Shown here one piece after another: positions 1 through 6,669 of a DNA stretch of 8,859 bases (its first letter is position 1; every line of letters begins with the position of its first letter). The stretch spans positions 1-8,859 of the forward strand of contig JAJYXA010000281.1 of NCBI GenBank assembly GCA_021791235.1, given 5' to 3'. Both the position numbers and the translations under genes were made by a program. The DNA comes from Pseudomonadota bacterium (lineage in GTDB: Bacteria > Pseudomonadota > Gammaproteobacteria > Burkholderiales > Thiobacillaceae). The notes beneath the pieces are model-generated. The model made no database searches and was not told where the DNA came from. It was given only the letters and a program-made list of their open reading frames with translations.

Positions 1-175
1 CGCGGCGGGGGGGGGCTTCGGCGGGCGTCGTGCGCGGCTTGCGGGTGGTGGTGCGCGGCGGCGGCAGGTCGTCCGGCGCCTCCTGGGCGACAACGCGCGG
101 CGGCGGCAGGTCGGCGGCGGCGTGAACGGGCAGGGCGGCGAGCGACAGGCTCAGCGACAGCAACAGCTTTTTCAT
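1..175 (-). CDS. Exported proline-rich protein, N-terminal part only
   Basis: The first 58 codons of a minus-strand gene are visible; the rest lies beyond the window. Residues 1-21 form a clear Sec signal peptide: two lysines after Met, a Leu/Ser/Ala hydrophobic core, and an A-x-A type end (VHAAA, cleavage likely after residue 19-21). The mature protein opens with a low-complexity Pro/Arg/Thr segment in which DLPPPR occurs twice, 14 residues apart (22-27 and 36-41). The ATG overlaps the stop of the LolA-like gene upstream as ATGA, so translation is probably coupled and the two products probably work together in the envelope. I do not recognise the family. Genes beside LolA-like proteins of this type often encode outer-membrane or RND-exporter components, but nothing visible here proves that. 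A run of nine C on the coding strand covers codons 54-57, so an indel error or slippage there would change everything downstream. Confidence 0.7.
   Translation of the reverse strand, partial: MKKLLLSLSLSLAALPVHAAADLPPPRVVAQEAPDDLPPPRTTTRKPRTTPAEAPPRR
53..112 (-). repeat. Two in-frame copies of an 18-bp direct repeat
   Basis: An identical 18-bp unit (coding strand GACCTGCCGCCGCCGCGC) occurs at 53-70 and 95-112, 42 bp or 14 codons apart. Both copies are in frame and encode DLPPPR. It lies in the low-complexity start of the truncated exported protein and is best read as a coding repeat, not a mobile element. More copies may follow outside the window. Confidence 0.75.
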
Positions 176-1017
176 GGGCGATACTCCGATTCCAGGCTTT
201 CGTCGGCCAGGGCTTGCGAGGTGAACAGTTTGGCGGGCAGTTTCTGGTCGTACAGCGCGGCGTCGACCACCAGACGGGTTTCGTGGCCGCTGGCCAGATC
301 GATCATGCGGCTGTCGGTCAGCGTCCAGTAGCCCTGATTGCGCTTCTTGCTGCGCAGCAGCCAGCGTTTGCCGGGCGCGTTGGCGTCCTTCTCGAAATAG
401 TCCACCCGCTGCGGAATGGCCGTGGTGGGGTCGATCCAGCTGATGCGCTTGCGGTAGACCGAATCCCTGGGGTCTGTCGGCACGCTTTCGAGCACCTCGC
501 ACAGGATGCCGTTTTCGGCCTGCCTGCCAAGCAGGCGGTGGCGGTCCTTCGACGGCTTGCGTTCCTGCAGGTCCTCGAAATACAGATCGGAGCCGACGAA
601 GCGGCCGCCCTTGCGGTCGCTGGAAATGCGCCGCACGCGGTCGAGCGCGGGCAGGTACAGCCACTGGTCGGTGCTGCCGTCGGCCTTGTCGATGCTGAGC
701 AGGCCGGTTCCCGCGATGTCCTCGGGGTCGAGGAAGCGGATCAGGTTGGCGGTTTCGCCGCCGGATTGGTCGAGGCGGTAGGTGACGATTTCGCGGATGC
801 GCGGCGCGCGGCCCTTTTCGGTCAGCACCATGCGGCCCAGCGTGGTGAGGTCGCGGCCGTTGGGGCGATCGTAGACTTTTTGCGCCAGGTCCGCGGCTTC
901 GTCGGCGCGTGCAATTGCGCTGCCGAGCAGCAGCGCGAGCAGCAGGAAACGAACGAGATTCAGCAGCGGGGTGGGCGGCATAAGGTTTCGGACACCGGTT
1001 AATGGTTTGTCGTTCAT
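172..1017 (-). CDS. Outer membrane lipoprotein-sorting protein (LolA-like, periplasmic)
   Basis: This is a secreted protein of the 'outer membrane lipoprotein-sorting protein' family, which shares the LolA/LolB half-barrel fold and is presumed to carry lipid or lipoprotein through the periplasm, often with RND-type exporters. Counting from the ATG at 1017 (281 residues), a signal sequence has its hydrophobic core at about 24-36 and an A-R-A cleavage site at 36-38. The mature part shows the family hallmarks: a GRDLTTLGRM strand, a GTGLLSIDK segment, YLPALDRVRRISSDRKGGRF followed by GSDLYFEDL, and a C-terminal strand where a basic residue pair precedes the predicted ligand-facing sheet. The start is uncertain: ATG at 1062, 1017 or 981 are all in frame with no strong Shine-Dalgarno. 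1062 would add basic residues not needed for a signal peptide, and 981 also gives a workable one. The stop overlaps the next gene's ATG. It is transcribed divergently from hemN. Substrate unknown. Confidence 0.82.
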   Translation of the reverse strand: MNDKPLTGVRNLMPPTPLLNLVRFLLLALLLGSAIARADEAADLAQKVYDRPNGRDLTTLGRMVLTEKGRAPRIREIVTYRLDQSGGETANLIRFLDPEDIAGTGLLSIDKADGSTDQWLYLPALDRVRRISSDRKGGRFVGSDLYFEDLQERKPSKDRHRLLGRQAENGILCEVLESVPTDPRDSVYRKRISWIDPTTAIPQRVDYFEKDANAPGKRWLLRSKKRNQGYWTLTDSRMIDLASGHETRLVVDAALYDQKLPAKLFTSQALADESLESEYRP

Positions 1018-1080
1018 GAACTTTACCGCAAAACCGCGGGGACGCATGGGCCGGCGACGCACTGGATTTCAGCTTTGGTT

Positions 1081-1090
1081 TGTGATAATA
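1081..1090. promoter_or_regulatory. Candidate shared -10 region for hemN and the divergent LolA-like gene
   Basis: The only AT-rich patch between the divergent genes is about 1079-1105. On the plus strand TGT-GATAAT (1081-1089) looks like an extended -10 element, which would start hemN transcription near 1096. On the minus strand the same bases read TATTAT (1090-1085), a 5/6 match to TATAAT, giving a start near 1078 for the LolA-like gene. No convincing -35 hexamer is seen in either direction. A 5-bp inverted repeat, TTTGT (1079-1083) and ACAAA (1094-1098), surrounds the element. I found no FNR box (TTGAT-N4-ATCAA) here. Confidence 0.35.
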
Positions 1091-1122
1091 AAGACAAAAA
1101 TATCTGTTGAAAGAGTGCCGGA

Positions 1123-2493
1123 ATGACGACGAACCCTCTGGAACTGCTCCGGAAATACAGCGTGCCCGGCCCCCGCTACACCTCGTATCCCACCGCGCCG
1201 TATTTCCGCACCGGCTTCGGCGAGGCGGACTGGGTCGAGGCGCTGGCGGCGCCGGCGCCGGATCGCGGGCTGTCGCTGTATGCCCATATCCCGTTCTGCG
1301 ATTCGCTCTGCTATTACTGCGGCTGCAACATGGTGGCGACGCGCGACTACGGCAAGACCCAGCCCTATCTGGCCACCCTCGACCAGGAAATGGCGCGTAC
1401 CGCGCGGCTCGTCGATCCGGCACGGGTGGTGCGCCAACTGCACTGGGGCGGCGGCACGCCCACCTATCTGAATCCCGACGACATCCGTCGCCTGATGGCG
1501 ACGATGCGGCGCCATTTCACCCTGGCGCCCGATGCCGAGGTCAGCTGCGAAGTCGATCCGCGCGAACTGACGTATCAGCATCTGGCCGCATTGCGCGAAT
1601 CCGGCTTCAACCGCCTGTCGTTCGGCGTGCAGGACATGGACCCGGACGTGCAGCAGGCGGTCAACCGCATCCAGTCCGAATTCCTGATCCGGCAGGTGCT
1701 CGACTGGTCGCGCGAACTGGGCTTTTCCAGCATCAACCTGGACCTGATCGTCGGCTTGCCGAAGCAGACGGTCGAAAGCTTCCGCCGCACCCTGGAGCGG
1801 ATTTCGGTGTGGGCGCCCGATCGCCTGGCGGTGTTTGCCTACGCCCACGTGCCGTGGCTGAAAAAACACCAGAACCTGATCCGCGAGGCCGACCTGCCGG
1901 ATGCGACGACGCGCCTGGGCCTGCAACAGGCGGTGAACGAAATGCTGGGGGCGGCGGGCTACGTCAACATCGGTCTCGACCACTTCGCGCGTCCCGACGA
2001 CGAGCTGGTGCGCGCGCAGCAGAACAAGACGCTGTGGCGCAACTTCCAGGGCTATACCACGCACAAGGACTGCGACATCCTCGCCTTCGGCGCGTCCAGC
2101 ATCAGCCAGACGGCCGACGTCTACATGCAGAACGAGAAGAACCTCAAGCGCTACGAGGCGCGCGTCGCCGCCACCGGTTTCGCCGTCGAGCGCGGGTTGA
2201 AACTCACCCGCGACGACCAGGTCCGCCGCGACGCGATCACCCGCGTGATGTGCGACCTGGAACTCGACTTCGCTGCCTTCGGCAAGGAATGGGACATCGC
2301 GTTTGCCGATTATTTCGCCGACGCGCTGGCAGACCTGCGTCCTCTGGCCGACGACGGGCTGGTCGACATCGCGCCGGACAGGATCAGCGTCACCCCCGGC
2401 GGCCGCCTGTTCCTGCGCAACATCGGCATGTGCTTCGACCGCTACCTGAAGGAAGCCACCAGCGAAAAGCCGCGTTATTCGCGCACAGCTTAG
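1123..2493 (+). CDS. hemN: Oxygen-independent coproporphyrinogen III oxidase
   Basis: This radical-SAM enzyme of the cytoplasm converts coproporphyrinogen III to protoporphyrinogen IX by two oxidative decarboxylations without O2, giving heme under low oxygen. The 456-residue product has the length of true HemN. The N-terminal PGPRYTSYPTAP (15-26) is typical. The cluster motif is HIPFC-DSLC-YYC-GC: Cys59, Cys63 and Cys66 match CxxxCxxC for the [4Fe-4S] cluster, and Cys68 is the extra cysteine seen in genuine HemN rather than HemW. GGGTPT (109-114) is the SAM-binding glycine motif, followed by EVDPREL and FNRLSFGVQD. A HemN_C-type domain follows at roughly 360-440, ending near FLRNIGMCFDRYL. 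The ATG has only a modest purine-rich leader (AAGAG, about 1110-1114). It converges on the cco operon with a 2-nt gap. Sharing a locus with cbb3 oxidase fits a joint low-oxygen role. Confidence 0.97.
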   Translation: MTTNPLELLRKYSVPGPRYTSYPTAPYFRTGFGEADWVEALAAPAPDRGLSLYAHIPFCDSLCYYCGCNMVATRDYGKTQPYLATLDQEMARTARLVDPARVVRQLHWGGGTPTYLNPDDIRRLMATMRRHFTLAPDAEVSCEVDPRELTYQHLAALRESGFNRLSFGVQDMDPDVQQAVNRIQSEFLIRQVLDWSRELGFSSINLDLIVGLPKQTVESFRRTLERISVWAPDRLAVFAYAHVPWLKKHQNLIREADLPDATTRLGLQQAVNEMLGAAGYVNIGLDHFARPDDELVRAQQNKTLWRNFQGYTTHKDCDILAFGASSISQTADVYMQNEKNLKRYEARVAATGFAVERGLKLTRDDQVRRDAITRVMCDLELDFAAFGKEWDIAFADYFADALADLRPLADDGLVDIAPDRISVTPGGRLFLRNIGMCFDRYLKEATSEKPRYSRTA

Positions 2494-2495
2494 CG

Positions 2496-2801
2496 TCAAT
2501 CACAGCAGGCGTCACCATCATCGCCGCGCTTGGGACAGCCCTCCGGCCGTTTGCGCGGGGGCAGCGGGCAGCGGTTGATTTCGTCGGCGCTGCGCTGGAA
2601 GTAGCAGGTCAGGGCGCTGGACGTAATGCCCAGCAGCCAGAACACGAAAAAGCCGATGGTGTAGGCGGCGATGCGCTGCTCGATCAGCGGCTCGCCGCGA
2701 TACAGGATCTCCAGCGGGTCGAACAGGGTGGTGAAGATGATGTCGGCCACCCCGGCAACGAGGAAGGACGGCCACAGAATGTGGATCAGGCGCTGCATCA
2801 T
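2496..2801 (-). CDS. Two-helix membrane protein with Cys/Pro-rich tail, end of cco operon
   Basis: The product has 101 residues and I cannot assign it a named family. Two hydrophobic segments, about 8-28 and 45-66, flank a short polar loop (DPLEILYRGEPLIEQR). A hydrophilic tail of 35 residues carries Cys66, Cys78, Cys89, Cys99 and Cys100, including two Cys-Pro pairs (78-79, 89-90) and a terminal CC-D. The tail is rich in Arg and Lys (70, 77, 83-85, 91-92), so by the positive-inside rule it is probably cytoplasmic, with both ends inside. GGAGGAG (2814-2808) lies 6 nt before the first ATG; a second ATG directly follows, so the true start could be one codon later. It sits 26 nt after the DUF3149-like gene and ends 2 nt from the hemN stop. 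Position suggests a role tied to cbb3 oxidase assembly, copper or heme handling, or sensing. That is inference; no catalytic motif is visible. Confidence 0.82.
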   Translation of the reverse strand: MMQRLIHILWPSFLVAGVADIIFTTLFDPLEILYRGEPLIEQRIAAYTIGFFVFWLLGITSSALTCYFQRSADEINRCPLPPRKRPEGCPKRGDDGDACCD

Positions 2802-2827
2802 GGCGTGCTCCTCCGCTGTTCCCGGGA

Positions 2828-2962
2828 TTATTCTTCCGGATTGTTCATCTTGCGCTTGAACCAGGCCGACAGGAAAAATCCCATGCCGATGATGAAGAGG
2901 ATGGTGAACAGGCTCAACAGGCCAATCGGGCTGGTAAACAGCAGATCGAGTACGACGTCCAT
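2828..2962 (-). CDS. DUF3149-like single-helix small membrane protein
   Basis: This 44-residue ORF is preceded by AGGGAGA, six nt before ATG 2962, and ends with TAA at 2830-2828. It opens MDVVLDLLFTSPIGLLSL and has one transmembrane segment at about 13-33, then a basic stretch (AWFKRKM) and an acidic end (NNPEE). Size, the 'LLFTSPIGLLSL' start and the helix followed by Lys/Arg resemble DUF3149 proteins of betaproteobacteria, whose function is unknown; this assignment is from memory of the family pattern. Charge placement suggests an outside N-terminus and inside C-terminus. It lies 29 nt after fixH and 26 nt before the Cys-tail membrane protein in the cco operon. It does not look like CcoS or CcoQ: the acidic DD motif and length of CcoS are absent, and CcoQ is present elsewhere at 6050-5883. 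It could be an extra small subunit or assembly factor. Confidence 0.75.
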   Translation of the reverse strand: MDVVLDLLFTSPIGLLSLFTILFIIGMGFFLSAWFKRKMNNPEE

Positions 2963-2991
2963 TTCAGTCTCCCTGTAATTGAACGGTGGAT

Positions 2992-3492
2992 TCAGTGCCC
3001 GTGCGTGAGCACGACGGGCTGGCTGAATGGGGTGTGCAGCGCGCCGGACAGACGCCAGCGGGACGCGCTATCGGTCAACTGGGCATGCCATTTTCCGCTC
3101 GGCAGCACGGGCAGCGCGACGCGATAGTGTCCGTCACCGGCGTGATCGAGTGTGAGCGTCCGGTCCATGCCCTGGCGGGTGGGGTGCGCCAGGGTGAGCG
3201 TCAGGTGCGCGGGATACGTCTCTAGGTGCCCGCCCAATGCCAGCGTCAGCCTATCCGCTTCGTTCTTCAGGGTGGCGGTCAGCGCCAGCGCGCGCGCGGC
3301 GTCGTCGCGCGCCAGCGTCTGGTTGACGGCGAGGCCCGCCTTGTAATAATCGCCGACCACCAGACCGTCGGCGCTGGTGGCCGCGATCCATACGGTGGCG
3401 ATTCCGGCGATGACTGCCGTGGCGGGCAGGCTGATGAGAAACCACGGCCAGGGTTCGCGATACCAGGGCTTGGGCTGCGCTGCGGTATTCAT
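2992..3492 (-). CDS. fixH: FixH family protein, cbb3 oxidase assembly
   Basis: The product (166 residues) matches FixH/CcoH, a membrane-anchored assembly factor that associates with cbb3 oxidase subunits and is needed for stable complex formation. An aromatic/proline-rich N-terminus (PWYREPWPWF, 9-18) leads into one transmembrane helix at about 16-38. This is followed by the family's DYYKAGLAVN motif (48-57), then a periplasmic beta-sandwich-like domain to the end, with GHYRVALPVLPSGKWHAQL typical of FixH. The ATG at 3492 is 8 nt after the ccoG stop; GGTGA spanning that stop is the only, weak, ribosome-binding sequence, so translation may be coupled to ccoG. The order ccoG then fixH directly after ccoNOQP is the classic arrangement; the copper ATPase (fixI/ccoI) that often follows is replaced here by two small membrane proteins. 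Confidence 0.9.
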   Translation of the reverse strand: MNTAAQPKPWYREPWPWFLISLPATAVIAGIATVWIAATSADGLVVGDYYKAGLAVNQTLARDDAARALALTATLKNEADRLTLALGGHLETYPAHLTLTLAHPTRQGMDRTLTLDHAGDGHYRVALPVLPSGKWHAQLTDSASRWRLSGALHTPFSQPVVLTHGH

Positions 3493-3500
3493 GATGGCGG

Positions 3501-4916
<1,416 letters not shown>

Positions 4917-4930
4917 TGCGTGTTCCGTGG

Positions 4931-4960
4931 AAGGGCCGCCGGGCGAGCGCCGGCGGCCCC
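4931..4960 (-). other. Strong intercistronic stem-loop between ccoP and ccoG
   Basis: GGGCCGCCGG (4933-4942) and CCGGCGGCCC (4950-4959) form a perfect 10-bp GC-only stem with a 7-nt loop, starting 6 nt after the ccoP stop. A G-U and an A-U pair could extend it by two. In the transcription direction only TT follows before CC, so it is a poor intrinsic terminator. It is better read as a partial attenuator or a 3'-stabilising/processing hairpin that separates abundant ccoNOQP mRNA from the ccoG-fixH accessory part. That function is inference; the stem is directly visible. Confidence 0.7.
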
Positions 4961-4965
4961 TTTGC

Positions 4966-5886
4966 TCACTGCTTCTGCGACAGGCCGTAGACGTAGGCCG
5001 TCAGCAGGTGCAGCTTGGCGTCCTTGTTGGACGTGGTGCCGAGCGTCTGCGCCATGGCGGGCATCACGCCGTTGCGGCCCTTGGTGATGCTCTCGATGAT
5101 CGCCGCTTCGGACCCGCCATACAGCCACACCTTGTCGGTGAGGTTGGGCGCGCCCATCGCCTGCATGCCGGTGCCGTCGGGCATGTGGCAGGCGGCGCAA
5201 TTTGCCCCGAACTTCGGCCGGCCTGCGGCGGCCAGCGCGGCGTCGTGCTGGCGGCCCGACAGCGACAGCACGTAGTTCGCCACTTCCTTCGTACCCTGCG
5301 CGCCGAGGGCCTCACCCAGTGCCGGCATCACGCCGGCGCGGCCGTCGGTGATGGTGGCCTTGATGGTGTCGGGGTCGCCGCCGTACAGCCAGTCATCGTC
5401 GGTCAGGTTGGGGAAGCCCTTGGCGCCCGCCGCATCCGAGCCGTGGCATTGCGAGCAGTAGGTCAGGAACAGGTTCCTGCCGATGGCGCGCGCGTCCGGA
5501 TCGGCGGCGACGGTGGCGATGTCCTGCTGCATGAACCTGGCGTACACCGGCTGGAATCTGGCTTCGGCGGCCTTCACCTCGGCTTCGTATTCCCCCGTGG
5601 AGGTCCAGCCCAGCACGCCGGCGAAGTTGCCCAATCCCGGCCACAGCGCCAGATACGCCAGCGCAAACACCATCGTGCCGTAGAACAGTCCCAGCCACCA
5701 GCGCGGCAGCGGATTGTTGAGATCCTGCAGGTCGCCGTCCCAGGTGTGCTCCATCAGCTCGGCTTTCTCGCCGGGGGCGAGCTTCCGGGTGGTCTGCAAC
5801 TTGAGAAACACCCAGGTGCCGGCGATGCTCAGCAGGGTGAGAACGCTGATGTAGATCGGCCAGAAGCCGTGTGTGAAATCACTCAT
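4966..5886 (-). CDS. ccoP: cbb3 oxidase diheme cytochrome c subunit CcoP (subunit III)
   Basis: CcoP is a membrane-anchored diheme cytochrome c that accepts electrons from soluble cytochromes and passes them through CcoO to the CcoN active site. The 306-residue product has two N-terminal transmembrane helices (about 8-29 and 63-82), as in the two-helix CcoP type, and two periplasmic cytochrome c domains. Heme-binding motifs are CSQCH (144-148) and CAACH (230-234). The sixth ligands are likely Met187 in GVMPALGEALG and Met275 in GVMPAMAQTLG. The two domains are visibly duplicated: both contain PNLTD, then WLYGG, then the GVMPA block. The start at 5886 is chosen because AAGGAGA lies just upstream and the hydrophobic helix follows directly; a longer reading upstream is Arg-rich and overlaps ccoQ. 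The ATG overlaps the ccoQ stop as ATGA, giving translational coupling. Confidence 0.96.
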   Translation of the reverse strand: MSDFTHGFWPIYISVLTLLSIAGTWVFLKLQTTRKLAPGEKAELMEHTWDGDLQDLNNPLPRWWLGLFYGTMVFALAYLALWPGLGNFAGVLGWTSTGEYEAEVKAAEARFQPVYARFMQQDIATVAADPDARAIGRNLFLTYCSQCHGSDAAGAKGFPNLTDDDWLYGGDPDTIKATITDGRAGVMPALGEALGAQGTKEVANYVLSLSGRQHDAALAAAGRPKFGANCAACHMPDGTGMQAMGAPNLTDKVWLYGGSEAAIIESITKGRNGVMPAMAQTLGTTSNKDAKLHLLTAYVYGLSQKQ

Positions 5887-6050
5887 TGCTTGTCTCCTTG
5901 TTGGGCGGACTTGTCGTCTTCGTCGAAGGGCAGGCGGCCGGCGTCGTCGAACCGCTGCTTGTTGCCCTTGCTGTAGGCCCACCAGACGATGCCGATGAAC
6001 ACCGCGATGAAAACCGCCGTGACGATGCCGCTGAGGGTTCCGCTGTCCAT
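5883..6050 (-). CDS. ccoQ: cbb3 oxidase small subunit CcoQ (FixQ-like)
   Basis: This 55-residue protein sits between ccoO and ccoP, the invariable place of CcoQ, a small non-heme subunit that stabilises the complex and, in some species, its activity in the presence of oxygen. It has one transmembrane helix at about 8-25 (GIVTAVFIAVFIGIVWWAY), then SKGNKQRFDDAGRLPFDEDD. The W-W-A-Y-S end of the helix and the R-F-D-x-A-x-x-x-PF-D pattern are typical of FixQ/CcoQ. Its ATG is 2 nt after the ccoO stop, with AGGAA inside the ccoO end as ribosome-binding site. Its own TGA overlaps the ccoP start. Confidence 0.93.
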   Translation of the reverse strand: MDSGTLSGIVTAVFIAVFIGIVWWAYSKGNKQRFDDAGRLPFDEDDKSAQQGDKQ

Positions 6051-6052
6051 GC

Positions 6053-6658
6053 TCAGTTCCTGGGCGCGTGGGTGCCCAGCACCTGCAGGTAGGCGATCAG
6101 CGCGTCGAGTTCGGTCTTGCCTTCCAGCTCAGCCGGCGCGCCGGCGATCTCCTGCTCGGAGTAACCGTGGCCGACCAGGTTCAGCGTGCGCATCTTTTTC
6201 TGGATGGCGGCGTCTTTCAGCGGACGGTCGAGCCAGGGGTAGGCGGGCATGTTCGATTCCGGGACCACGTCGCGCGGGTTCATCAGGTGCGCCACGTGCC
6301 AGGCGTCGGAATAGCGTCCGCCGACGCGCTGCAGGTCGGGCCCGGTGCGCTTGGACCCCCACAGGAAGGGGCGGTCGTACACGTATTCGCCGGCCACCGA
6401 GTAGTGGCCGTAGCGTTCGGTCTCGGCGCGGAACGGACGCACCATCTGCGAGTGGCAGCCGACGCAGCCTTCGCGGATGTAGATGTCGCGTCCCGACAGC
6501 TGCAGCGCCGTGTAGGGCTTGAGGCCCGCCACCGCCGTGGTCGTCGAGGTCTGGAAGAACAGCGGTACGATCTGCACCAGGCCGCCGACGCTGACGAGGA
6601 GGATGGTCAGCACGATCAGCAGACCGAGGTTCTTTTCGATGGTTTCATGCGAAATCAT
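6053..6658 (-). CDS. ccoO: cbb3 oxidase monoheme cytochrome c subunit CcoO (subunit II)
   Basis: CcoO is the membrane-bound monoheme cytochrome c that passes electrons from CcoP to the heme b of CcoN. The 201-residue product has one N-terminal transmembrane helix (about 11-34), then a periplasmic heme domain with [14 protein letters not shown]: the CxxCH motif is 65-69, with His69 as proximal ligand. Met137 in [11 protein letters not shown] is the expected sixth ligand. The [27 protein letters not shown] segment is a family signature (given here as YGHYS 83-87 through GPDL 106-109). ATG at 6658 has a strong TAAGGAGA seven nt upstream, and that sequence contains the ccoN stop codon TAA, so termination of ccoN and initiation of ccoO are tightly linked (11-nt gap). 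A longer reading frame running upstream into ccoN is an overlapping-frame artefact. Confidence 0.97.
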   Translation of the reverse strand: MISHETIEKNLGLLIVLTILLVSVGGLVQIVPLFFQTSTTTAVAGLKPYTALQLSGRDIYIREGCVGCHSQMVRPFRAETERYGHYSVAGEYVYDRPFLWGSKRTGPDLQRVGGRYSDAWHVAHLMNPRDVVPESNMPAYPWLDRPLKDAAIQKKMRTLNLVGHGYSEQEIAGAPAELEGKTELDALIAYLQVLGTHAPRN

Positions 6659-6669
6659 GTTCGGTCTCC

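Noticed and set aside
1123..2493. HemW (HemN-like heme chaperone) instead of HemN
   Set aside because: The length of 456 residues, the CxxxCxxCxC motif with the fourth cysteine and the PGPRYTSYPTAP N-terminus fit true HemN; HemW is shorter and lacks these.
1069..2499. Minus-strand open frame (476 codons) opposite hemN
   Set aside because: It mirrors hemN almost exactly and is rich in Arg, His and Gln with no motif. hemN is unambiguous.
2828..2962. Reading the 44-residue ORF as CcoS
   Set aside because: It lacks the acidic post-helix motif (FDDLE/DDD type) of CcoS and instead has a basic stretch; the start resembles DUF3149.
1107..2978. Plus-strand open frame of 623 codons running through hemN in another frame and past its end
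   Set aside because: Arg/Pro/Gly-rich, without motifs, and overlapping hemN plus three minus-strand genes; it is a frame shadow.
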